The position numbers and the translations under genes are program-made. Below are positions 11,574 to 22,024 of a stretch of 64,000 bases of DNA, piece after piece (positions within the stretch are counted from its first letter, which is position 1; each line of letters begins with the position of its first letter). Origin of the DNA: Batkoa obscura (taxonomy: Eukaryota; Entomophthoromycota; Entomophthoromycetes; Entomophthorales; Batkoaceae); the NCBI GenBank assembly GCA_030770535.1, contig JASVEC010000014.1, forward strand, positions 62,001 through 126,000. Reading direction: 5' to 3'. A model generated the notes under the pieces. The model saw nothing but the letters and a program-made list of their open reading frames with translations. It ran no database searches and was not told the DNA's origin.

Positions 11574-13851
11574 TCATTTTGAAATCTTGTCAAAATCAAC
11601 AGATATCAGCCTCCCTTTCTTAACGGTATAAAAATCACTAGCAACTGATTTTAAAAACCATTGGTCATGAGAAATAAGTACAACACCACCTTCAAATTGA
11701 TTAATTGCCATGATTAGGGCTTCGATGGTTTGAATATCTAAATGGTTCGTAACTTCATCAAGCAATAAAAGATGAGGACCTTCAAGTAAAATGTCTACCA
11801 AAGCAAACCTAACTTTTTGTCCTCCACTTAACTTAGCAATCGGAGCAACAGCCACTTTTCCTCCAAGACCATATGAGCCTAACCAAGTTCTAGCTTCTGA
11901 TTCAATTAAACCTGGATGGTTTTCCATTAAAAGGGATACTGCAGTTACTGTATCTGGTTGTTCGGAAAGTGATTCTACTTGATGTTGCGAAAAATAGCCA
12001 ACTTGTGCAGCCGAATGATGTTCCACTTTACCTTTTGATGGCTTAAGTTCGCCTTGGATTAAACCCATTACGGTTGATTTGCCAGATCCATTAGTGCCAA
12101 ACAAGGCAATTCTAGAATGAAGTTCAACGTTAAGGGTCATATTCTCAACAATAAAAGGTGATTTGGCATCGTATTTATACGATACATTATCTAGTTTCAC
12201 TAATGCTCCTGAATTACGCAATGGATCTGGATCTGGTATTGACAATGTCACTGTCTCTTCTGGTTTATCAAGTACAACTTGAGGTTTATAGTCAATATGA
12301 TATCCAGGGCGATTAGATTGTTTAAATCTTTTACCATCTTCTGTTTTGAGCATCCCCATCTTTTCTAATCTTATTTTACGAGAGGCAACCATTCCTAAAC
12401 GTTTATCATCACCAGAAGACTTTGCATGAGCAACTGCTTTTTGAATTGAAGCTTCCATATGCTTTTTCCTTTTTTCAATTGAGGCATGCATCCTTTCTTT
12501 CTTTTTACGTAAGTCTTCCGTTGCTTCTTCATATGAATCATAATTTCCTTTATAGTAAGTAAGCTTTTGATCTCTAAGTTTAATAATTTCTTGTGCGACC
12601 GCATTTAAAAAGGAACGGTCGTGTGAAATTACAACTACACTTGAATCTGGATTGAACTCTTCAACCAAATAAGCTTTTAACCAATTAATTGCTGGTAAAT
12701 CTAAATGATTGGTAGGTTCATCCAGAAGTAAAACATCTGGTTCAAAAAACAATGCTTTAGCCAATGCAACTCTCATACGCCATCCACCTGATAAGGAAGA
12801 TAGTGGACCTATTATCATTTTTTCACTAAATCCCAAACCTTTAAGAATGACTTGTGCTTTTGCTTTTGAAGACTCAATATCAATTAAAGAAAGCTTTCCA
12901 AATACCTCAGATATGATACCATTAATGACATCACTAGTTATTTTTGATCTGAGTTCATCAATATGACCTGAAGATAATAAATCAACGCTCTTTTTATATT
13001 CTTTTTCTGCAGCTAGTGCAGCAAATCTCGCATCTTTACCTCTCATACCGCTTCTATGTGTAGCTATCTTTTGTAAAGCAATCATATTGTCATAAGCCCT
13101 ATCCGAGAGTAACTTTCCGATTGTTTGAAGGACTTGTGTATTTATCTCAGATTCATTAAACAAACTGTTTGATTTCCCACCCATGTTATTTAAAACTATA
13201 TATAAAATTAGTTGGTTGAAATAAAAGTCCAAAATTTTTTACTCTCAGCTTCTTTTAAAATACGAACAGCTTCTTTATCTGCTTCCAATACAGCATCAAT
13301 AACCGTAGTAGTAATACCGCTGTCAAACTCTTGTTGAATGGCTAAAATTCGAAGATTTGTAGGTAATCCGATTAAGGTATCTTCACTTAAAACCTTGAAC
13401 AAAGTTGATTTGCCGACCCCATTGCGGCCAATCATACCATATCTTACGCCCCCTTTAATTAAAAGTTTGGCGTCAACTAAAATTTCTTTATCATTGATGG
13501 TAATATTCACATCTTTTAAATCAATCTAATCATTTAATTAGCAAGAATAAAATTGAGTTTATTATGACTAGCTACCTCTTTAGCCAAAGTTTCAATAGTT
13601 GCTGAGTGAAATCTAGAAACCTGAGATGTCGCCACAATTTTTGGTTCGTTTGCTTCGCCCTCAATATTTAACTGAGCTAATTTATTTTTTATAGAATCAA
13701 CATCTTTGGTATCTGATTCGGACTGAGAACCACTGTCTTTTAGTTCTTTAGCTTCTTTTCGGAGTCTTGCTCGCTCTTTCAACTTTGAGCTTCCTTTTTC
13801 TTTCTCCTTTTTCTTATCAGCTAATGGCAGCATGCTGGCTTTTTGCCACAA
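11574..13851 (-). CDS. ABC-F family ATPase (translation/ribosome-associated)
   Basis: ABC-F proteins are soluble twin ATPases that act on ribosomes (for example Gcn20, Arb1). I read three exons, 13851-13576, 13525-13243 and 13195-11574, totalling 727 codons with matching phases. Exon 1 is a lysine/glutamate-rich N-terminal extension (KERARLRKEAKEL). First ATPase: Walker A GRNGVGKST, signature LSGGWRMR, Walker B VLLLDEPTNHLD. A charged linker rich in KKKERM and EKRKKHM follows. Second ATPase: GTNGSGKST, LSGGQKVR, LLLLDEVTNHLD, where Val replaces the usual Pro after the catalytic Glu. No transmembrane segments are present, as expected. The subfamily is uncertain: the linker does not clearly match Arb1 or Gcn20. 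A role in translational control is a family-based inference. Confidence 0.92.
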
Positions 13852-14017
13852 AGGCTAATAAATCATATCATTAATACTTGATATAGACATATTTTCATTC
13901 AAATTACTTGATATTCACTTGGCATGACTATTTTTATTAAATTTTTATTTTTTAATACTGACTGACTCCGTAATTCATTTTTTTATTTATACTCAAATTG
14001 AAACTAAAAAGCTTAAA

Positions 14018-14060
14018 CTGCGTAGATCAAATGATGCTGCGTAGATCAAATGATGCTGCG
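14018..14060. repeat. 19-bp tandem repeat, about 2.2 copies
   Basis: CTGCGTAGATCAAATGATG occurs twice in direct succession, followed by CTGCG. It lies in the ABC-F gene's upstream region, about 170 bp before its ATG. Confidence 0.8.
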
Positions 14061-14271
14061 AAAGGTTAAAATGCATTTGTTAAAGAATAGGTACTAAATC
14101 ATAAATTCTATTATTAGTTTATTGTAAAGTCATTAAGCTATTACTACTGTCGATAACATTTGATAAGTCATTTAACAAACTATTGTTTATCATTATTATC
14201 ATTTTGATTTATTGTTAAGTTATGACATTTTTCAAGGTGAGTTAAAAATGAGAATGCTGTTTAAAAACTAT

Positions 14272-14375
14272 GATTTGAAAGTGTTTTTTAGTTTCATTTG
14301 TTTTTCTACTTTCAAGCGCAGCCAAGTAGAAAACTTATCATTAAAAATCTTAAACAAAAAAGACTTTCACATTTA
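14272..14375 (-). mobile_element. MITE copy 5 (old, degraded)
   Basis: Minus-oriented. The order of blocks is kept: TTAGTTTCATTTGTTTTTCT, TTTCAAGCGCAGCCAAGTAG, ATCATTAAAAATCTTAAAC, AAAAAAGACTTTCACAT. The terminal GGGG/CCCC cores are lost. It is one of the most diverged copies in the window. Confidence 0.6.
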
Positions 14376-14546
14376 AAGATTTAATTCAGTTTTGTTCTTT
14401 AGAAAATGAATAAAATACTGGAACAAAAAATATCTATAAAATGATACATTTATAAAAGTTAAGAGCTATAAACCAAAAATGACGTAAAGTTTTGAATATT
14501 AAAATACAAAATTTCAATAAAATTGGCTTTACTTAACAATAATTAA

Positions 14547-15826
14547 ATGGATTTAGATCAACCCGTTAAAGAGACATGTAAAGACGCCTTAAGCAGCAGA
14601 TGGTATGAATATTGAATAAGACACACTATACTGAACTCACAATTTAATTAGGTCGGCAGTTAAAAAGGGATATTTAAAGGATGAATATATCAAATACCTT
14701 TATATTGAACCAACAGAAATTAAACCACCAATGATAAATCGAGGTAGTTAGGATAATTAGTTTATGGAAGTAATTGCTGATAATTAATAATAAAGGAACG
14801 TTTATAAGGTCTTTTACCATCGATCATATTGTTTTAGAAGAAGCAAGTAAATGTAAGCAAAGTAATCAAGAATTACAAATACTTAGTTTAGGAGCTGGAA
14901 TGGATACACGATATTTTTATATAAAGGTAGAGGCTATAGCACTAGATGATTAAATATATAAGGCTCTTATTATTTTTTAGGAAGAATTTGATAAGTTGGA
15001 AATTAACTTTAAATATTTCGAAGTCGATTTTGAGGATATTACAGTTAGTAAAATCAATAAGGTTTGTAAAAATGAAGATTTGAAAAAGCAGTTAAATGGG
15101 GAAATTATACTAAGTAATGTTTAATATAATCAACTAATATATATATTTATATTCAAATTGAAGGCCATAATAAGAATAATTTAAGTAGTGATAATTATGT
15201 TATTATATCTGGAGATTTAAGAAAATTTAAAGAAGAGATTTACCCAAACTTATTGAAATACAACTTTAACAAAAAGTAATTTTAATTATATATTAATTTT
15301 AATTTACTAATATGCCTAGTCTACCTACTCTTATCTTAGCTGAATGCGTTCTTGTTTATGTTGAACCTGAATTAGTGGATAACATGTTTCGATATTTATT
15401 AAGTGAATTGAACCAAATAACTCTATTAAGCTATGAGCCTAGTTTGGATAAAGACCCATTCTCACAAATGATGGTTAACAATTTAAATGTAATTTTTTAT
15501 CAAATAATATAAATGACTTTAGTAATTTTAATGATGACATATAGCGTAGAGGAATAAAATTAAAAGGGACCCAACTCTATTCTAATCTAAGAAGCCAAAA
15601 AAATAGATATCTCAGCTTAGGATTTTTAAGTGTATCATTTAGTACTGTATGGAATATTGAAAGAAATTTATTAAATGAACAAGTTTTAGAGCATTTAAAT
15701 AAGATTGAAAGATTGGATGAGGTGGAAGAATGGATGTTGTTAGCGGAGCATTATGGTTTCCTATTAGCTACTAAACAAGAGAAAGGAGACGATTTGTTAT
15801 CAAAAATAAAAGAAAAAAGTGTTTAA
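14547..15826 (+). CDS. LCMT1/PPM1: leucine carboxyl methyltransferase 1 (PP2A methyltransferase)
   Basis: Methylates the C-terminal leucine carboxyl of the PP2A catalytic subunit, using SAM, and so controls holoenzyme assembly. Seven exons are inferred: 14547-14602, 14652-14743, 14796-14926, 14981-15113, 15164-15275, 15320-15488, 15545-15826. They sum to 325 codons with every phase consistent; human LCMT1 is 334 aa. Family hallmarks are the DALSSRW start, PPMINRGTF, the SAM motif LSLGAGMDTRYF, SDNYVIISGDLR, PTLILAECVLVYVEP, YEP after the next strand, and a C-terminal LLAEHYGFLLA. Exon joins were set by GT/AG and phase, so single-residue errors are possible at the exon 4-5 and 5-6 joins. The stop codon lies 2 nt from the stop of the convergent neighbour, so the transcripts must overlap. 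Confidence 0.92.
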
Positions 15827-15828
15827 TT

Positions 15829-17503
15829 TTATTTAAATGATTCTCTGTTCTGTTCTAATAATCCTTTTAATGGGGGTCCTACATTGTTCAAATCAATTAA
15901 GAAAGTATCATGACCATACTCAGCATCTAATTCGAAATAATGGACGTGCTTGGAGTGCTTTTTTAATTTTGAAGCTATCTCTTTTTGTTGCCAGCTTGGA
16001 AACAAGATATCTGATTGTACTCCTAAAACTAAGATAGGTTTATCAGCTATTATTTTTAAGCCTAATTCTAAATCATTGTCTTGAGTTATTGCCATACGCT
16101 TAAATTCTTCACTTAAATGTTGCTTTGTTACATTCAGTTTTTTTAAATTGCTTAAGCTCAAATCAAACATATCCATTGCTTTACTGATATATAATAAGGA
16201 ATTAGCATCATAATTTAAACAAAATTTCTCTCCCTATAAAAAATTACTATATTAATAGCTGAATTAATATCAAATCATTCTTACTTGATGGTCTAAATAA
16301 GTTTCGATTAAAAAATCGGGACATAAGGCCGGTGGCACACTTTCATCTTGTCTTTGCAATCCAAATCTTTTTTCCCATTCTGGACCAGAGCGGTAGCTAA
16401 CTTGTTAGATTATAGTTATTATAGTAAGTTAAAAAAAACTTACGTAATTGTAGCTATTTCTCTAGCTAACTTCATCCCTACATGGGGCGGTGCTTTACCA
16501 TAATAATCTCCCTTATTGTAATTTGGGTCCGTCATTAATACTAGTTAAACTATCAGATTAAGTTAATAAAATAGACTGATTGAACTACCTTGTCTTTGTA
16601 CATGCCTTAAAGCTATTGAATAAGGGTGTGACTTTGCACAAGACGAAATAGATACAATTCTATTTACCCTATCTCTAAACAGTATAGCAGCAGCTAAAGA
16701 CTAACAAAAAATATTAATAAAATATTAATAAAATACTATCGAAATCCTTACTTGCATCCCACCCATACTCGAGCCTATAGAAGCATGTAATCTTTGAATA
16801 CCTAAATGGTCCAATAATTTAAACTGAGCCCGTACCATGTCAAATATAGTTAATATAGGGAACTTTGAACCATATTTTTTATTCTGAGTGTTATTTTCAA
16901 TCGTATCATCAATACTCGATGGGCCTGTTGAGCCATAGCACCCACCTAATACATTAGTACATACAACAAAAAATTTATTGGTATCAATGGATAGACCAGG
17001 TCCTAATTAAATACTGTTAAAAAATTACTCTGACTATTTCCTTTTATTTACCTATAAATTTTTCCCACCATCCAGGATTTAAGTTGTTTTCGTGAGATTT
17101 AGCATGGGACGACCCGGATAACCCAGTATGTATTAATATAGCGTTATCTTTGTTTTCATTTAGTTGACCCCACGTTTCATAAGCTAGCTGAAACCTGGGT
17201 AAAGTACCATAATCCATTTCAAATTGGTTTTCATATTTAAATAGCTTATACCCGCTAACTACTTTATCATACTCTGGCTCGGGCCCGTTATTAAAAGAGC
17301 GATTTCTTTCTTCTAACTTATCAATACAAGGGAATTCCATACACTTCAATGCTATTTCCCCCAACTTTGAGCTGGTGCAAAAAGCTAGAGTCAGATAATT
17401 AGTTAAGCAATTTTTATAATAAGTTAATTAATGTACTGTGATTGCCTATTAATTTATGTGCTGGAAGCACTTTGAATTTTGCTAAAATAATTCTTGAAAA
17501 CAT
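15829..17503 (-). CDS. mitochondrial serine/homoserine O-acetyltransferase (CysA/Cys2 type)
   Basis: Alpha/beta-hydrolase acyltransferase of the homoserine-acetyltransferase family. Closest by memory are A. nidulans CysA and S. pombe Cys2, which make O-acetylserine for cysteine synthesis. The start is the ATG in exon 1 (17503-17437); exon 2 begins at 17384. The resulting N-terminus, [20 protein letters not shown], is basic and amphipathic, like a mitochondrial presequence. Diagnostic segments, in order: [51 protein letters not shown], nucleophile elbow [72 protein letters not shown], the acid loop GVQSDILFP and catalytic His in YGHDTFLID. At least seven exons. Serine rather than homoserine as acceptor is an inference from the CysA-like resemblance. 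Confidence 0.9.
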
Positions 17504-19489
17504 CTTTATTGAAATATAATAGCTATTATCAACTTTAAATACTTTTTTAAAAGCTTTCCATTTCAAGAATATTTCATCATCTTTTTGTTAAAATACGCGA
17601 TTTTGTTTTATATCAAAATCAATTCAACTAGCATTGAGTTTGTTACTAAAATTCACTTTGTTTATTAATCAAAAAATTAAGGGCCTATTATATTATATTT
17701 AGTAGCTTATTAAAATGATTCAAAAGTATCTTTGAAACATAATTATCGATACTAACAATATGTTTTCATATTAAACAATGAAATCGATTTTGATTTTATA
17801 TATTATAGTTATTAACTTTAATATCAATAAATGAGTTATATTATATCAAACCACAATAACAATTATGGATACAAGTTAAAGGAATATGTTTTATGATTAT
17901 ATAAAATTCAATATAAAGTCTTGAGATAAAAAACAAAAAACAATAAATAAAAAATAATAAATAAATAATAAATAATAAAAAATGAGAAAAATGAATCACA
18001 GTAGAAGAGTCAATATAGGAGATCTCAGGTAAATTTAATAGATTACAACTACAAAATGAAACATGTTATTTTATTTCAGTAAAGCGTTACACATATTATG
18101 GCTATAAAAATAGGGCTAGATCCCCAACCAAGCGGTTGATTCCTATAAAAAATCCAGCCAATACTTTTATTAGGTTTATGATATACTTTTATATCATACT
18201 AGATTCTTCTAAGCCATACAAATAAAACTTAATAATGTTCAAAAATTATATCGAAGGCTTTAAGTTTGCTAGTCATGCTAAGCACTTTATGTAATACCAA
18301 ATACCTAAACGAGTAACTAAGTTAATAGCTTTCAATAGAATAAGCAGTGGTCCCAACTTATTTTTATATCTTGGTCAATTGATGTTTAAATCACTAAATG
18401 TTCTTACTGTTACCTTCAACCCATCTGTCGTCAATTACAATACTAAAAAGGCAATTTAACAAAAAACACTAATCTTATTTAAGGTGAGAAACCAAGGCCA
18501 ATACTTAATAGCCTTTTGATTATAAAAAAGTCTAAGGTGTAGAATAATTTAATAACTGCTTTTTAGTTGTCATATATCTCTACGCAATACATGTCAATTC
18601 TTTCACAACTTAACTCGATCTTTGATTTTTATATAGTTAGATTGATTTAAAGGAACCTAAAGAGTATTGGTGTTTAATAAATGACCTTTTCATATTTGAT
18701 GTTTTACCTTTACACAAAAGAATGATAAAATTATTAACTTACATTTCTTAAAAATAATCAAAGTCACCAACTTTATCATTAAACTGTATTTTTATTTCAT
18801 TTTCATTAGCGATAGTAAATAATAGTTTTAATATTCTATATTTAAAACTATAGAAGGCATAAATATTAGGAGAACTAGTAGCCAAAAAGGTAGAAAAAAA
18901 AGGCTAGCTGAAAGTCAATATGACTAAATCGAGTACTTATACGGTTACAAAATATAAAAATAAGGGGAAATAGCTAGTTATTGAATAAATATTACCATAA
19001 GTCATTTTGTTCATTTGATTGTGGCCAGCTCCTCAAAATAATAGCTTCAAGCTTAATTAATAGTAAATTATGGATGAAAAACACATTAATTTAATTGATA
19101 AATCGAATTGATTAAGCACATACAAAGTAATCTTAGTACAGTTAATAAAATTATAACATACATACAGCCTCTATTGAAACTTTTTTATGTACTGAGGAAA
19201 GAAAAGGCTATAACACTAATGTTATAAAAATAAAAATACATGCTATGTTATTCCAGTTTATTCAATATCTTAAACAACAATTAATACAAATCAATTATAT
19301 CTAATAAAATAAGGCAATTAATGTTTATGTAACCTTGAAAAACATTAAAAAGGAAGGAGCTATAAAATTAAAAGTCGAATGCTATATACCAGCCTTTGAT
19401 TCTTTTAAAGGAATGGCGATCTATGCGTTTTATATATTTTCAATATTTTCTATGACAACATTAGTTAAAATACCCTACTAATTTTTTTT
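17504..19489. other. AT-rich intergenic, no gene seen
   Basis: Two kilobases of AT-rich sequence with no recognised gene. Direct ATAAATAA-like short repeats occur around 17940-17980. A short frame at 17982-18029 (MRKMNHSRRVNIGDL) followed by a possible donor site has no recognised match. Confidence 0.45.
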
Positions 19490-19931
19490 GCTCTAGAAAT
19501 CAAAAATAAAAGGGGTGTTGTTTCATTGGGCATTATTGGGTTGCTGGAATACCTATTTAGTATTGGCTATACTTTTAGGATTGCGTATGGAGTCATCGCT
19601 AAAAAAACATCATTGAAGATGCTACTGCTTGTTAAACTATTGGATTTATCAATTTTAAGGTTTATTTCTCAAAGTTTAGCTTAGGCACCTTCTTAGCTTT
19701 AGATATATATGCTTTTATTATCAGACCTAAGTTAAGAAATTATATGCCTCTACTTTTACTTATGAATTGTTTTTTGTTATGAGTTTATTGCTCGCTAGTT
19801 CAGGGCTAAAGTATATGATTCCAGGCGATTCAAAAATAACATGTTTATTAGTAGTGCCATATTTCACTTTATCTAATGTAGCTTTTATTTGTAGTACTAC
19901 AAGTTCAATTGAGCCTTTAATTGTATCTACA

Positions 19932-20039
19932 ATATGGGGATGTATTTTTACGTTTAAGAATTTTACTAATAAATTTTCCGCTCAAATAGCGCTTAAAAGG
20001 TGGAAAAAGTAATGAAATGAAAAAAATCATCCCCATATA
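19932..20039 (+). mobile_element. MITE copy 6 (well preserved)
   Basis: Ends ATATGGGGATGTATTTTT and ...ATCCCCATATA, with inner CTCAAATAGCGCTTAAAAGG. It sits inside a decayed membrane-protein gene. It supplies a spurious ORF tail (FSAQIALKRWKK), which also appears at copy 1. Confidence 0.9.
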
Positions 20040-20114
20040 CTCTTTCAAATTAATAGATAAAGTAAATCAAGCTTTTTGATTAGTTGAGCAAGAAGAGTTG
20101 AGCGGACAGGAAGA

Positions 20115-20219
20115 TATGAGGATGTTTTTTTGACTTTATTACTTTTCCATCCTTTAAGCGCTATTTAAGTGGAAAAATTGTTAGTAAAGCTCTTAAATAC
20201 AAAAATACATCCCCGTATA
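20115..20219 (-). mobile_element. MITE copy 7
   Basis: Begins ATATGAGGATGTTTTTTT and ends ATACATCCCCGTATA. It lies in opposite orientation to copy 6, 75 bp away, so the two could pair into a long hairpin. Confidence 0.9.
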
Positions 20220-20287
20220 GTGGTTCTTAATACCTATAGATCAGCGAAAATCAAGCTATATTGTGGATTAATCATGCATTCAGTATC

Positions 20288-20394
20288 TATATGGGGGTAT
20301 TTTTTTTGGCTTCATTGTTTTTTCCGTTTTTTAGGCCCCATTTGAGCGGAAAAATTGTTAGGAAATTTATTAAATACAACAATACATCCCTATG
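20288..20394 (-). mobile_element. MITE copy 8
   Basis: Begins TATATGGGGGTATTTTTTTT and ends ATACATCCCTATG, with inner TTTTTTAGGCCCCATTTGAG. Same orientation as copy 7, 68 bp further on. Confidence 0.85.
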
Positions 20395-20769
20395 TTCTTA
20401 GCATTTCTACTTCAGTTCGCTGAAGCTATCTACAAACTAATTTATAAGCCAGTAGATTATATAGCTGAAGCATTTTCCTCTATGGTTTTAGTCTTTCTCT
20501 CCATTGGTATTTTAAGTAATAACATTGTGAAATATCGCTTTGTCAGTCCCATGGTTAATTATTTTGATTTGTTATGAGAATTTCTAGTTCCACCCAAAAG
20601 AATATTATCTTCTCATTTTGATACTTATACTTTTCAGAGTATAAAAGAGATTCTAAAACATAATAGTTCGAGGCTTTTTAACTGAATTAATCCCTGATAT
20701 CTCGAACATTTAATAAAGCCACTAAGTTTTCTTAATAGTATTTTACATAGATTTTACATTAGTATTGTC

Positions 20770-20935
20770 TATTCTATTTGTCTTATATAGCTTGTAACCT
20801 ATTACGTGCTATTCCTCATAACCCAAGTCTATCTTAGTCACATAAACTAAGACCTTTCGACTTATAGTGTAGTCAACCTAGCAATAGCAGCTGTTCTTGA
20901 CTCCAAACCCTGAGTACCAGATTTCACAACATTTT
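20770..20935 (+). repeat. dispersed repeat R2, copy B
   Basis: Aligns with 1-150 in the same orientation at about 80% by eye, through CATAAACTAAGACCTTTCGA and ending at CCAGATTTCACAA. Similarity stops near 20935. In copy A the MITE fragment begins at that same point. Confidence 0.7.
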
Positions 20936-21002
20936 GCTTTTTTCGACTTATACCTCAATTAATAAAGAAGTGTAGTTATTTTCATGAAATCTAAAAGATA
21001 AA

Positions 21003-21113
21003 ATATAGGGGACTTTTTTTAAAGAATTTTAGTAACAATCTTCTCACTTAAATAGCGCTTTAAAAAAAATGGAAAAAGTAATGGAAAAAAACATCCCCCA
21101 TATGTTGTTTTAT
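21003..21113 (+). mobile_element. MITE copy 9
   Basis: Begins ATATAGGGGACTTTTTTT and ends ACATCCCCCATATG, with inner TTAAATAGCGCTTTAAAAAA. Small length differences lie in the homopolymer runs. Confidence 0.88.
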
Positions 21114-21213
21114 AGTAAGATGTTTAAATAAAATACAATAAATCTATTTTACTGATTTTAATACTTTAAATAAATTCAATTATATGGTAGATCTTATAGT
21201 AAAAGGTTTTTGA

Positions 21214-21320
21214 TATATGGGGATGTATTTTTGTATTTAAGAATTTTACTGACAATTTTTCCACTTAAATAGCGCTTAAAAAATGGAAAAATAATGAAAC
21301 TAAAAAAAACAGCCCCATAT
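21214..21320 (+). mobile_element. MITE copy 10 (close to consensus)
   Basis: Begins ATATATGGGGATGTATTTTT and ends AAACAGCCCCATAT, with inner CTTAAATAGCGCTTAAAAAA. Good representative of the family. Confidence 0.9.
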
Positions 21321-22024
21321 GATGATTTTGATTAAATAAAATAACTTTTGATCAGTATGAAAACCATATATTTGCATTTATAGCATTCATACTATTTATT
21401 AGATGGGTGCATTTATAAATGGAACATTTTTTGGAAAAACCTATTAGGAAGTATCCAATTGCAATAATAAAAATTTCTTTTCTAAAAACTATTTAGATAA
21501 ATTGTAACCAGAAAAGTTTAAAAAATCCAGAAATGGAAACTACTGTTATGGCTCGGTACCTTACCGTTTTCTTTTTAAAGAAATTGATATTGTTTATAAG
21601 TACGCCTGATATATCAATTGTTAAATCTTGAAGTACAAGCTGATTCGCTCTATTCCATATAGGATAAAAATAATAAGTACTTAGTGAACGGCTTTATGAT
21701 TTACTTTGACGAAGGCCATCTAGTTGTAATAAAACAACTATTATATTCAATAAAGTTTTTATTCTGAACATGTTATTTTACATTGTTATCAAAGTGACTA
21801 TAAAAGTATATAATATATACCAAAATATCAAACAATAACTACACTTTATTATAATAGTACCAAGATTCATATGTTATTTATTTCAATTAACTTAGAATAA
21901 TTTAAGCTCTAACTATTAAGTATAATGTGTAATGTCAGACACTTTAAGTATAAAAAAGATGGCTTTAAAATATATATCTAACTAATAAAAATTAATAAGT
22001 TTATTCTACAGCTCACATTCTAGT
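21321..22024. other. intergenic, no gene seen
   Basis: AT-rich. Short hydrophilic frames around 21400-21700 (for example MGAFINGTFFGKT in one frame) are too short and broken to call. Confidence 0.45.

Larger units (their letters stand above)
19490..20580 (+). pseudogene. decayed multi-span membrane protein gene, interrupted by three MITEs
   Basis: Hydrophobic coding-like fragments lie in order on the plus strand. They are GVLFHWALLGCWNTYLVLAI (about 19513-19572), SLGTFLALDIYAFIIRPKLR (about 19677-19738), ELFFVMSLLLASSGLKYMIP with CLLVVPYFTLSNVAFIC (to 19930), and FLAFLLQFAEAIYKLIYKPV with SMVLVFLSIGIL (20392-20577). They look like successive transmembrane helices and loops of one receptor- or transporter-like protein, possibly seven-span. 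Stops and frame shifts between fragments, and MITE copies 6, 7 and 8 sitting between the third and fourth blocks, show it is dead. The exact family is not recognised; a fungal GPCR is my best guess. Confidence 0.5.

Noticed and set aside
12709-12966. Plus-strand ORF inside the ABC-F gene
   Set aside because: Antisense shadow of the Walker B/signature region; no introns, promoter or similarity.
19767-20012. 81-aa membrane-protein-like ORF
   Set aside because: Not a complete gene: the first part belongs to a decayed multi-span gene and the last 27 residues are MITE sequence.
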